In this document: piece by piece, positions 32,024 through 42,721 of the stretch
How positions within the stretch are numbered: position 1 is the first letter of the stretch
Layout of the letters: every line of letters begins with the position of its first letter
Source of the DNA: Hortaea werneckii
Taxonomy: Eukaryota; Ascomycota; Dothideomycetes; Mycosphaerellales; Teratosphaeriaceae
Length of the DNA: 64,000 bases
Assembly (NCBI GenBank): GCA_037044905.1
Contig: JBAOKB010000179.1
Coordinates: 186,001 to 250,000 of the forward strand
Reading direction: 5' to 3'
Translations under genes and position numbers: made by a program
Notes under the pieces: model-generated
Databases searched by the model: none
What the model saw: the letters and a program-made list of their open reading frames with translations, nothing else
What the model was told of the DNA's origin: nothing

Positions 32024-33879
32024 ATGACCACGACAGCACTGCCTGACATGAAGCCTGAGGACCACTTCTCCATCGACGAGGTTGCCCATGAAGGCAAGCT
32101 TACCGCCACCGCGAAGGGCGGGACCCCCAACGATGATAGGGAGATGCATCGTATGGGCAAGGCTCAGGAACTCCGCGTGAGTCGAGGACGATCTTTCTCA
32201 ACCAATTGGTTCTGACCGCCTCCAGCGCAACTTCAAGTTCCTCGGAATCGTAGGCTTCGTCTCGATCCTGCAGTCTAGCTGTCAGTGAGACCATTGCTGC
32301 TACTCGACAAGCTATTCGCGCTGACTCGAAGCAGGGGAGGGCGCCTTGCAGTCCAATTACTTCGGCCTGTACAATGGAGGGCGCGGCGGCATCGTATGGT
32401 GCACTATTGCCGTCTGGCTGTTCATGCTTTGCCTGCTTGCTTCAATGGCTGAGATGGCATCGATGGCTCCAACTGCCGGTGGACAGGTGAGCACCACGCG
32501 TATTCTCTATTTCAAGATTACTGTTTCCTGACATCGATATCTTAGTACCATTGGGTATCAGAATTTGCTCCCAGAAGATATCAAGGACCGCTCTCCTACG
32601 TCGTCGGGTGGTGCTGCTGTCTTGGATGGATATCTGGCATCCCGGCGTGCGGAATTCAGCTGGCCGGTCTCGTGCAGGCCATGATCCTCCTGGTCAATCC
32701 TGACGCGCAGTTCGCCGAGCTTTGGCAGATCACACTGCTGCTATTCCTCTTTCTTCTCCTGACGGTCGGATTCAACATCTTCTTCGCTGGCTCATTGCCC
32801 TTGGCGGAGGGCATTGTGCTATTCCTGCACGTCTTTGCATTCTTTGCCTTCTTGTTGACGCTGTGGATCATGGCGGATCACGCACCAGCTAGCGAGGTGT
32901 TTACTACCTTCCGGTAAGTTCCAAAAATTGATAAGCCTTATTATCTCGCCTCTAACGAAACTAGTGATCCTGGTTGGGGCAGTCAGGGGCTTTCGTGCCT
33001 CATTGGCCTCACGTCCCCCATCTGGTGTTTCATCGGGCCTGACGCCGGCGCACACATGTCCGAGGAACTGAAAGATGCTTCGCGGCAATTGCCAAAAGCC
33101 ATGATGTGGGCTACTATCGCCAACGGCGTGATGGGGATTGCCATGATCATTACCTTTTGTTTCTGCATCACCGACTTGGAGGCGACACTCGGGGCCGATA
33201 CCAACTTCCCCATTATCAACATCATCCATAGTGCCACAGGCTCTAACGCCGGTACCTGTGTGCTCGGGAGTGTGTTGGTCATACTCCTATTCTTCTCCAC
33301 CGTGACAACCATTGCAAGCGCTTCCCGCCAGACATGGGCGTTTAGCCGAGATCAGGTATGTTTTGCGCTTTTGCGAAGGTCTTCCAGTGCTGACAGGCTT
33401 CCAAGGGCTTTCCGTTCTCAGACTGGATTCGCTACGTCCCTCCCAGCTGGGAAATCCCACTCAATGCGCTGCTCGTCTGCCTAGGAGTTTCCCTCATACT
33501 TGGCGCCATCAACTTCGGCTCCGAGGTCGCCTTCAATGCAATTACTAGCATCTCGAACGCGGCTCTGATCTTCTCCTACATCATCTCCATCGGATGCGTG
33601 CGGCTGAAGCGTCTGCGCGGCGAGCCGCTCCTGCCGCGAAGATGGTCCCTCGGCAAATGGGGAGGACCTATCAACGACCTCGCGCTCGCCTTCCTCTTCG
33701 TCGGCTTCGTCTTCGCCTTCTTCCCTCAAGAACCATCGGTAGGAGATCCAGAGTGGGCGGTGCACTTCAACTGGGCCATTATCATCTTTGCAGGAATCTG
33801 CCTACTGGCGTTTACCTATTACCTCCTCGGCGGCCGGAAGAGATATGTTGCCCCAGTGAGCTTGGTGAAGCAAGAGTGA
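32024..33879 (+). CDS. Amino-acid/choline/GABA-type permease (APC superfamily)
   Basis: Six exons: 32024-32176, 32226-32280, 32335-32486, 32546-32913, 32965-33355 and 33406-33879. Five introns of 49-59 bp all keep phase, giving 530 residues. The N-terminal cytosolic segment ends in MHRMGKAQELRR, then the first helix begins NFKFLGIVGFVSILQSSWEG, the start seen in fungal GABA/choline permeases. About 12 membrane helices follow. The conserved GPDAGAHMSEEL and ASRQTWAFSRDQGFPFS motifs, typical of this family, are intact; the latter spans the last intron. It is a plasma-membrane importer for amino acids, GABA, choline or polyamines; the substrate cannot be chosen from sequence. Confidence 0.92.
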
Positions 33880-35436
33880 AGACTCCTGCGTGGATGGATG
33901 GGGTAGCGATTCTTCTTTTTAAGTCATGTTTGACTGGCTATGTGTACATTGCTGCTCACAAGCACTGCGCGGCATTCAGTTCGGGGTTTCTATGCGATAA
34001 TGCTCGACTCCCAAGATGGTCCTGCAAGGGATTTGTTACTCAAGGGTTATGCTCTTCTCCTTTTCTTCGAAGATTGTGCTGGACAGGCTTCCTAGATCGT
34101 AACGCGCTTTCAAATTTCGTGTCGCAAAGAAAGTCTTTGTTTACGAAACAATATTTAAGGTCCTGTGATTAGCTGCGTCTATTTCAGCCAGAGCTACAGA
34201 GCTCTTCTTAGTGCATCCATTGATTTGTGAGCAGTTGATGTACATAGTACTTGGGTCTGGTCATTTTTACTCTGACAATGACAACCCGCCAGGAAGAGGC
34301 TGCCGGGATCAATGCAAGTGTCATCTTCCTCTGCTGCGAGGGCATGGACTGCTTGTTCCGAGGTTGCAGAGCAGATGCGGTCATCTTCAGCATGCAATTG
34401 CTCAGGAACATTGTGCTTCCGACTTCTTCCGAGCAAGCTCTCACGAGGAGCTGGTATCAGATGCTTACCTAGGTTCGTGTTAGGTGCCATGTGGGCTTCC
34501 TCCACTGGTGAAATAGTCGTCGACGTTGGTTGTCTGCAACAATGCCTGCAGTCATTTCTTGTTCGTCGCTTCGTAGCTCCTCGGCCCGTCAGCGCCGGAC
34601 ATGTGGGGTGCGTCGAAGCCAAGTGTATGTGTTTATCGGAAGGCTTTGCTGTCGCCGGCCTGCTTGCTGGCTGTGGAGTGTATGTATGAACGCACACAGG
34701 AAGCAACTCCGTGCGATGAGAATGCTTGTGCACCTGAAGACGGGCCTATAACTCCGAGAATGCTTCACCCTGAGCGTACGACGGATTCCTGTTGGGAGCA
34801 TTGCTGGGAGCATGATCCTTTTGAGGTAATCTCGTGCAGGGTTTTTCTTTTTGCATCCTGAGTTCCTTCAGAGGGTCAGTACCAGCAAGCCACAAGCGAT
34901 CAGCTGCGTAAGCGGGTCGGGGTTCCTTCTCATCATTGCTACTACAGTACTACGACTACTTTTCGTGTGATCATCACCAGCTCCTTGCGCGTGCGCCGTC
35001 ATTCGGAGCATCGGACTGGCGAGAGCAGACTTTCCAGCCAGTCTGTAGTAGGCCCGGGATGCGCTGGCTAGTTATCAGCGCCAGATCCACCCACGAGCGA
35101 TTCGGCGGTGTAGGAAGCTTTCACACCCCGCAACCGTCAGTAGTAGTGCGCGTGCGTGGGGATCCAGGTGATAGAGGATCCACGTCAGTCATATGGCATT
35201 CTTCACGCGGGGGAAACAGGAAATCAATCTTCTGGCAACAGTAGGGTCTCAGTGTGGTACACAGAGTCTCAGCCACGCTTGTGAATCAGACGCAAGCCTC
35301 CTCATGCGAGATTTGGCAGGGGAGGAACATGGCCAAAAGTACGAAGTTCTAGATGTGAACAACCGGGTGAATTGTTCTAGAATTGGCTAGTGCCGGTAGC
35401 GGGCCCCCCGTTGGTCTTGTGCACGACCGATGGCGT

Positions 35437-35483
<47 letters not shown>

Positions 35484-36502
35484 TACCGAGCCCCATTATT
35501 CGCGTATCTCAGTGCGAACAATGGTCCTATAATCATCAATGCCCAGGTGACGAGTCGCCGTTGCATATTGCCCTGTTATCTTATCATGCCGTGTAAGCGG
35601 GCAGAGGCGTGGGTGAGGATGAATAATCCTTCCTCCGTTAAGAGGAGCGCATGCGGGAAAACGGCATGTATGGACGGTGGACGTCAGATCTGTGCTTTGT
35701 CTGGGTTTCTGTTCGCGGCCCCAGAGGCTATCTGGGGCATTACCGGAGATGTGGGTCCGGGTGGGAAGCGGGTGGGATGGTGTCCAACTGGTCTCGCTGG
35801 TGTCGGTGGTGTTTGGGAAGGCGGTGGCTCTCCCACCTGTCTACCTCGCCATCCAGGATTCGCCGTTTCGTTCCGAGTAGAGTGCTGTACACATACATGT
35901 TTGTGCCTCATTCGCCAACCAGCACCCCCTCCGTCTTTTTCCACTTCCTCCCCGTTCCTCTCCCAGCTCGTTTCTGCGAGACTTTTGGCCTTTGTGCTTC
36001 AACCAGCCTGTCTGCACCGTTGCACCCCACTCCGCTCACCGCACAGAGCACGCTTCGCCCCGGCCATTCCGATCGGCGGGCTTATAGCAGTTGTTACGTC
36101 ACGCCATTGAGATTTCCCTAGGAAAGGCCGCTCGTTCGAGTTACTCGCGTCCGCGACGGCTTGGGTCTGGCTCTCATCCACCCTGCCACGTATTCGCATA
36201 TCATCTCCTTCCCCCGAGCACACAGTCCATTTGAAGAAAGCTGGGATACCAATATCCCGAAACTACACATCACCTTTGTCCCACCCATTTGTGCCGCTCG
36301 CGTCAGACACTACACACTCCCTGTCATTGGAGCGATCGCATTCCCTCCCGTCCCTGCGGTCTAGAAGGGAAACAAACATATCTCAAACGCTCTCCGCATT
36401 GTTTCACATCCAGTCCGGCCTCTTAAGCAAGGCCACGGTCGATGAGCGAATGAGGACGCACTTGGCATTCCAAAGTCGGGCACCACGCCCTTGAACATTG
36501 CT
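33880..36502. other. Gene-poor intergenic region with G tract
   Basis: About 2.6 kb. Holds the permease 3' UTR, a 45-nt pure G tract (35437-35481) and, from about 35880, a C/T-rich stretch that is probably the promoter and 5' UTR of the RFAP-repeat gene. An antisense frame at 34194-34733 and a poly-Gly frame through the G tract have no domain and are rejected. Confidence 0.45.
35437..35481 (+). repeat. Uninterrupted 45-nt poly-G tract
   Basis: Forty-five consecutive G on the + strand. Could form quadruplex DNA. Could also be a sequencing or assembly artefact, because long homopolymers of exact length are unreliable. Confidence 0.9.
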
Positions 36503-38875
36503 ATGGCACCCAACGCCCCCGTCCGGAAGTTTGCGCCCACGCCGGTGGAGACGTCAACGAAGAGCTCCAAGGACCGGAAGCAATCACCTGAGCAAGACGA
36601 AAAACCGCAGCCACGGCGCTTCGCAGTGGAGCCGGTATCCACCGAACAGAAGAGCAGCAAGGACAGGCATAGCCACGGCAGCACCAGTCTACCAAGATCG
36701 AAACGCTTCGCCCCGGAGCCGGTGTCTGTGGAGCACAAAAGCAGCAAGGATAGGCAGGGTAACAGTGACAGTGATAAGCCAGCACCGCGCCGGTTCGCTC
36801 CCGAACCAGTCTCAGTCGAGCAGAGGAGCAGCAGAGACAAGAGTAAGGAAAGTGAAGCAGAAAAGCCACAAGGCCGACGATTTGTACCTCAACTAGAAGT
36901 GACAGAGGCGAAAAGCAGCAGAGGGCGGTCAGAGGATGATGACAAGCAGTCGAAACCGCGCCGTTTCGCGCCTCAATTAGTAGAGGAGTCGGCTTCGCGC
37001 GGAGTCAGCAAGGAGAGCTCACCAGTAGGGCGCTCGAGATTTGCACCTCAACTTGCTGAAACTACTTATAGAAGCAATCGCGCACAAGGAAACACTAATG
37101 GCAGTGGAGGTCCTCCAAGGAAGTTCGCGCCTGTACTGTTGGACACGGCTAGTCGCTCTCGCAGGTCAGGAAAGGCACCTACTGCAGCCGCTCCGTTGAA
37201 TTTCAAGACGGAATCAGGCTTCCAGTTGCACGCCCGGGAGAACAGGCGTCACATCCGTGGCGACAAGACGCCAGCTGGCGAAGGAGAAGGAGATGGTGGC
37301 GTTCAGATGGATGGCCTGAGCTCAGGCAACCAACTGGATCCAGCAGAGATCATGGCAGCACACCCTGAGTTGAGAAGGAGAGAGCTTTCGCCGATGGATG
37401 GGACAACTCCGAGAAGGTATTCTGGATCGTCTTCAAGAAATCACGCCTACCAAGCGCCACATCTCGAACCGATTGAGAGCTCGGAAAGCGAGCAACTTTC
37501 CCACTCATCCTCAGTTTCCTCCAGCCCTGGAGCAAACGGCTCGCCTCTCACATTGTCAGACTCGTCGTTCAACGAAATCTACAACCATGCCACTCGCAGG
37601 CGTGAGTCTGTCGACGACACTTTCCAGCAGTATCTGCTACAGTTAGAAGCCAAGAAGGCTCAGCAGCGATTCGAAGAGCAGGCTCTCGCTGCTTTCCCTA
37701 ATTCTGATTTCCACGAGCCCGTGGCTCACTATGTCATGGATGAGGAGTCTAGCGAAGACATGGAAATTGACGATCGACCTGTAACATGGGCTGGCTACGA
37801 TGAAGACATTCTGATTTCGATGGCTAGACGTAGAGAAAGCACCGTGAAGGTTACCTGGGAGCAGTTAGAGATGCAGCGACACGCTGAGAGGCTGGAGCAA
37901 GAGCGCAATGCCGCAAAGACGACGGCCAAGCAGCCTTCTCAATCGCCATGGTGGCAACCCGACACGTACGGAGCTGTCCAGACAGAGCGGGAACTGAAGT
38001 CTATGCGGGATCGGGCGCGGCCACCATTGCTCGGAAACGATATCGTCTTCCCACGATCCAAGTCACCAGAACCGGCTCGTTTCGATGTCACTCAAGGCTC
38101 TTCCACTCTACGAAATCAGATGTGCTACTTGACCGAGCACGCCAGTTCTCAAAGATCCGGCGAGGACGAAGGTCTATGGCATCCTCCAGCCCAAGGTAAT
38201 GAGCACGTCTTAGCTGCTCGCCTTAAGGCTGCGGAAAACCCGGATATGCCCAGTGACAAGGGTCTTTGGGGCGGCTTCTGCGTGGACGACGGTGAGAACA
38301 AGCAGGGCACACTCGGTGTGCCGGCAGGGCCAACCGGGCTTATGACCCCGCGACCATCCTCACCGGCCGAGCACTCGGTGAACCCATTCGAGCAATCCTT
38401 CGCCGCGCCAGGTCTTGCTGCACCCCAAAACGGCATCAAGACGCCCCCAGGCGGTGCACACCCAGGCGACGCGCGCATCGACAACGTCATCCTCGACGAC
38501 CAGGAACTCGACGACCTCATGAGGAACGAGTACCCGGACTCCTTCGTCACCCAAGTCTACAACTACCTCTCGCTCGGCTACCCCACGCTCGCGAAACCCT
38601 TCGACGAAGAACTGGCCAAGATCAGCGGGATCCCGATCTCCGAGCTCCGCAGGGACGATAAAGTCGCCAAGCAGACGCCGCGAGGCTACATCCGGCTGGG
38701 ACCGGACTTCGAAGGCGGTGGCGGGCAGGGACTGACCGAGCAGAACTGTATGCGCTGGCAGGCGCTCAAACGCTATATCCGCGAGTGGGCCCGCCAGGAG
38801 AAGAATATGGTCAAGGTCGACGGGCCGTTTGGGAACTGGGGTACGGGTGCGAGGAGGGGTAGTTGGGCTATTTAG
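36503..38875 (+). CDS. RFAP-repeat protein with conserved C-terminal region, unknown function
   Basis: 790 residues, single exon, ATG at 36503 (the frame is open to a TTG at 36491). The first 230 residues contain eight degenerate tandem units. Each starts [RK]-[FK]FAP.. and continues [PQ]-x-V-E-x-x-x-[KR]-S-S-[KR]-[DG]-[RK], for example RRFAPEPVSVEQ followed by RSSRDK; spacing is 25-35 residues. Between units are Ser/Lys/Asp-rich linkers. A middle region is Ser/Glu-rich with short helices. The last 130 residues look ordered: an ARIDNVILDDQELDDLM acidic stretch, then YPDSFVTQVYNYLSLGYPTLA and a C-terminal WQALKRYIREWARQEKN helix. The pattern appears in filamentous-fungal proteins, but I know no function. 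Confidence 0.82.
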   Translation: MAPNAPVRKFAPTPVETSTKSSKDRKQSPEQDEKPQPRRFAVEPVSTEQKSSKDRHSHGSTSLPRSKRFAPEPVSVEHKSSKDRQGNSDSDKPAPRRFAPEPVSVEQRSSRDKSKESEAEKPQGRRFVPQLEVTEAKSSRGRSEDDDKQSKPRRFAPQLVEESASRGVSKESSPVGRSRFAPQLAETTYRSNRAQGNTNGSGGPPRKFAPVLLDTASRSRRSGKAPTAAAPLNFKTESGFQLHARENRRHIRGDKTPAGEGEGDGGVQMDGLSSGNQLDPAEIMAAHPELRRRELSPMDGTTPRRYSGSSSRNHAYQAPHLEPIESSESEQLSHSSSVSSSPGANGSPLTLSDSSFNEIYNHATRRRESVDDTFQQYLLQLEAKKAQQRFEEQALAAFPNSDFHEPVAHYVMDEESSEDMEIDDRPVTWAGYDEDILISMARRRESTVKVTWEQLEMQRHAERLEQERNAAKTTAKQPSQSPWWQPDTYGAVQTERELKSMRDRARPPLLGNDIVFPRSKSPEPARFDVTQGSSTLRNQMCYLTEHASSQRSGEDEGLWHPPAQGNEHVLAARLKAAENPDMPSDKGLWGGFCVDDGENKQGTLGVPAGPTGLMTPRPSSPAEHSVNPFEQSFAAPGLAAPQNGIKTPPGGAHPGDARIDNVILDDQELDDLMRNEYPDSFVTQVYNYLSLGYPTLAKPFDEELAKISGIPISELRRDDKVAKQTPRGYIRLGPDFEGGGGQGLTEQNCMRWQALKRYIREWARQEKNMVKVDGPFGNWGTGARRGSWAI

Positions 38876-40573
38876 AGCTGTGCAGGAAGAACGGTCAGGA
38901 GAGTGGGGGTGGAAAGAGATGGGGTGACTTTTGTTACTTTCGGCTTTGTGTCAGTATACATTAATCGGCATGAACTCCCAGGGAGGGTTGTTTCGCGCGA
39001 GTATACGTTAATAGCGCGATTGCTTTGCTGGCTGGGGTTCTTTTTTTCGGTTCGGGCGTTGCATAGGTGACGGAAGTGATGGCGGGTCTTTTCTTTTTGC
39101 TGGGTATCGGGGGTGGGGTTCTTTTTCATGGGGCTGTTCAATCATTCTTATCAACATGAGATGTTGCTGTCTGTGCATTTTTTGGCGAGGCGTTGGTCGG
39201 GGAGTCAGTATAACTATAACCACAACAACAACAACAGTATGAAAGGTCACAGCCAAATTTTCCTGATTACTATTTTTTTTTTTTAACTTTTTCTAATTGC
39301 CCTGTCTCCCAGCCTTACTGCTTCTCGCGCACGCCCATTTCAAAGGGGTCTCCAGTATACATCGATCAAGTTGAGCGGGCAGACAACTCGGCGGCAGTAC
39401 ATTAGCCAGGTACTGCATCATGGACATGGAGAACGGACAAGTCGAAGGTCAGCAGTCTAAGGGCAGATGGGACCTCTTTTTTTTTTTTTTACTTTTCCAA
39501 ATAATCACATCATGATCCCTACGTAGCCCCGTTTTGTGGGCCCGTTGGAGTAAATTGTGTTGCCCTCCCCCATTGCTCTTGAGCCGTCGAGTGGACAGCT
39601 AAGCTTGGCTAAGTCCATTGAGAGTATGATTCGTCCGAGACTCGTTGATGAGAAGTAGTTTCCGCTTGTGCCAGGTTTGCAAGGATTCTCAATATGAGCG
39701 GAGCCCGTCTCAATGCTCTTGTCATGCTCCGGTTTCGCGGCCCCTTCTGGCTTTCCCTGTACCGCCTCTCCGGAAGGACGACAGTAGGTTATGACTTCTG
39801 CGTCGCGCAGAGTTTTGGGTGTAGTACTCAAAGATGCCAAGAGGCTGGTATGCCACTCATCTTTCACCATCCAAGTTCACAAGGGAAACAACATCCACAG
39901 CAGGAGGAGTAAATAAAAAGATGCGGCGACCGGTTCTGCGGCCGGTTGGGGGGCATTCGACGCACCAGTATTCCTCTAAGAGAAGACGCAAGTGAGTCTG
40001 GACTCCCCCCATTTGTGCCAACCCATGTCCAACGGTGCGTGCCTAGAAAGGGGAAAACTCCAATCGAGAACGGAAGATCAATCGAGCAGGACAACGAGTG
40101 ATGAGAAGCGGAGGTACAGGCCGCACTTGGCCCTGGAAGCAGACGGCTTTGCCATTTTCTTCGTTTGGTATATCATTAAAAAAAAAAAAAAAAAAAACAA
40201 CAATCGCTCAGCAAAATAAACTTATCAGGGATTCCGGCCTTCCCCCTTTCCTTAAGACTCCACTCTTTGCAATTAAGAAACCCATCCGTTTCGAAAGCAG
40301 CATTGCTCGGAAATTTGGCCGGTTGATTGTGTGCTTGCGGTTAAATGGGTATCAGGTATTAAGTCGTTTCTCCTGCAAAGAGTCCGCGCCGCCGATGAGA
40401 AAGAAAAAAGCTTCCCGAGCCCGCCTGATTAACGCCTTGCTTTGACCGCCGATGAACAAGAAAAATGGCACATGTTGTGGTGTCGGCTGCGATGTCTAGT
40501 CGATTGCCAGGGGCTAGCTGAAGCCTAAGGCTCCTACCGGCCCCCTTCCGACTGCTCTAGACAGACCACCAGC
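38876..40573. other. Intergenic, several homopolymer tracts
   Basis: About 1.7 kb between convergent genes. Contains T12 (39273-39284), T14 (39477-39490) and A20 (40178-40197). Open frames such as 39505-39870 (minus) lack a domain. The tracts may mark 3' UTR ends or old insertions; no terminal repeats were seen. Confidence 0.45.
40178..40197 (+). repeat. 20-nt poly-A tract
   Basis: Twenty uninterrupted A followed by CAACAATC. No target-site duplication or reverse-transcribed sequence was recognised beside it. Confidence 0.8.
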
Positions 40574-41544
40574 TCATCCGGTCGTGGGAGCGGCGCAGAA
40601 AGTGGTCGAATCCGTCACAAAGCCCATATTGGTTGCGATGTTGTAATCGCAGACCTCCTTGGTGCCCATCACGTCCGTCATAGTGCCCGCGCAATCACCG
40701 ATCAGGATGCAGTCCCAGCCCCAACTGTACGCGTCCGTCAGGGTGCCGAGCAGACACTGATCCGTGTTGACACCGGCGAAGAGTAGGGTCTTCTTCCCGC
40801 TTTCACGCAGCCACTTGTGCATTGGGAGTTCGGGGGACCAGAGGCCAGACATACGCGCTTTGTCGAAGCGGACGTCCTCGGGCGTCGTGTAAGGCAGCAG
40901 AGGATCGTAGATTTCGGCGTTCCATGTCCCCTTGAACAGGCACCTCTCGCCGCCCTGCTCTGGCGGCAGCTGCGAACCTAGCCCGAAGTGCCAGCCGTGA
41001 CCTTTCTCGTGGCTGAGCGCCTTGTTGAATCCTCGGGTCACGGCGGGCGGCATGACTTTGAGATCGTATTCGTTGATGCCCCAGTTCAGCCAGCAGACTT
41101 GTATGCCTTCCCTTCTGCATTTCTCGATCACCCTGATCAGGGGCTTGATCGTCTTGATGCCCTCCGAGTGGTCGCGGAAGGACGGGTGGATGAAGAAGTT
41201 CTGCATGTCGACGATGACAAGGAGGGCTTTGGAAGGGTCGATCTCGACGCCGCGGTGGTTGCGGATGCCGTCGTCGGCGTCGACTATCAGTCGTTTGGAA
41301 GCGCCGCGCGAGAGGTCGAAGCGGCGAGTGGTAGAGTTGTAGAACCACTGGTCGTCACCGCCTGCAGGGAGAGGGTCAGCATTGTGATACCAACGAGGGA
41401 ACGGGTGGTAAGCCAGAGGACTTGGTGAGAATTTTGATCCATACCAAAGGCGACATGGTCGTCGATGTTGTGCTCTACATGAACCGTGGGCTCTTTCTCG
41501 ATGATCTCGTTGATGTGGTCGACTTCGATCGCGGACGGGGCCAT
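40574..41544 (-). CDS. Isochorismatase-like cysteine hydrolase
   Basis: Exons 41544-41445 and 41361-40574, with an 83-bp intron, encode 295 residues. The catalytic triad of the family is present: Asp85 in VIVDMQNFF, Lys177 in LFKGTWNAE and Cys236 in GVNTDQCLL. A 75-residue N-terminal extension precedes the core, which begins with a WFYNSTTRRFDLSR segment. Family members hydrolyse isochorismate, amides such as nicotinamide, or related compounds. The substrate here is not identifiable, and the Trp/Phe-rich N-terminal extension argues against a plain nicotinamidase. Divergent from DNM1 across 1.2 kb. Confidence 0.92.
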
Positions 41545-42721
41545 CCAGCCGACAGTCTCAAGAGTTTACAGTGATGAAGGACCGAAAAGTAGTTCGTGAG
41601 CTTTTCTATCACGTCGAGGCAAGGCGCAGTCGGTCGCAACAAAGGATCTCGAAAAGGGCTGGGATGCTGAGTGTCAAGTGCCCAGGGCGGAAAAAAGGAA
41701 AGCCAGGAATGTACGATGGATATAGCAAACTGGTTCACTGGAAGTGTCTGGTGTGTGTGATGCAACAGGGAAGGGAGAAAGAATAAGGAGGGAAAAGAGC
41801 AAACCAAGTACAGCAGGAAGGAGGCGTATCAGCTTATCAGTTGGGTGAAAGTCTGGAGTGAGACGAATTGCCAACGTCAACAGGCGCGCGGGCGAGAATG
41901 GCAGCAGGGTCCAGGAGATGGGCTCAGCCTTCACCGACTCCGTGGTCTGGGCATCAAACGCTGAGCTCCTGTCGCGATAAGAGGGGAGCAGCGTGCCTTG
42001 ATGTCCGTGATAAGAGAAACACGGCTGCGTTGGGTTGCAACGCGCAGAGTCATGGACAATAATAATAATCGTCGAGGATGGTGCAAACGATGATGCGTCA
42101 TGCCATTCAAGACCCCGTCAGCCATTGATCTGTGACGTTGCTGCCAACCCAACATTAATGATGCGGGAAACAAGGGGGATCAGGCTGTTCCTGCATGTGA
42201 CTTGCATGTGAGAAGACGGGGCAGACTGGGGAGCTGGGGAAGGCGAAGCTGATAAGCTGATAAGCGAGCGATAGGACTCCCGGCTTCAACGTTGAGATTC
42301 ATCACGTGAACGCCGAAGCATCTCCGGCGGCAGTACCCGATCTGTGGCGGGCTGATGTGGCGCTCAGCTGTGGCTTTGGCGCCGCGCGACGCTCTCTCTG
42401 TGTTTGGGCCCATACGTAACAACGAAGTTTGAAGCGAGAGGGGAGTAGTTGGTCCGCATCCATTCAAAGCTGGCACACGGCCGCTCGCACTATCTCGACG
42501 AGGTTCGACGCATTACTTAGCTCACCGTGCGACCCGTGAGTCTCTACACAGGAGACAAGCTGTCATCTGCACCGGTCAGCTGTGGTTGTGGGAAACAAAA
42601 CACCCGGCGGCTTCGGGAGAGAGGAGCTTGAAGCTGAAGGCGCTGGAACGGCGCAAGAGCTTCCAGTGGAAAAGACAAGTCAAGCGAAGCGCAAGCTGCT
42701 ACACGAAAATAATTGCGAAAC
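41545..42721. promoter_or_regulatory. Divergent intergenic region, hydrolase and DNM1
   Basis: About 1.18 kb. No recognised element; open frames on both strands are short and unsupported. Confidence 0.4.

Noticed and set aside
34194..34733. 179-codon minus-strand frame
   Set aside because: Low-complexity Thr/His/Pro composition, no domain, overlapping frames on the other strand; looks like random open frame.
35430..36110. 226-codon frame through the poly-G tract
   Set aside because: Begins beside and runs through the homopolymer, giving poly-Gly; there is no domain and the tract length is unreliable.
39505..39870. 121-codon minus-strand frame
   Set aside because: No domain, and it lies in a homopolymer-rich spacer between two convergent genes.
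40178..40197. Poly-A tract as a sign of a retroposed gene
   Set aside because: No processed-gene sequence upstream and no flanking duplication seen.
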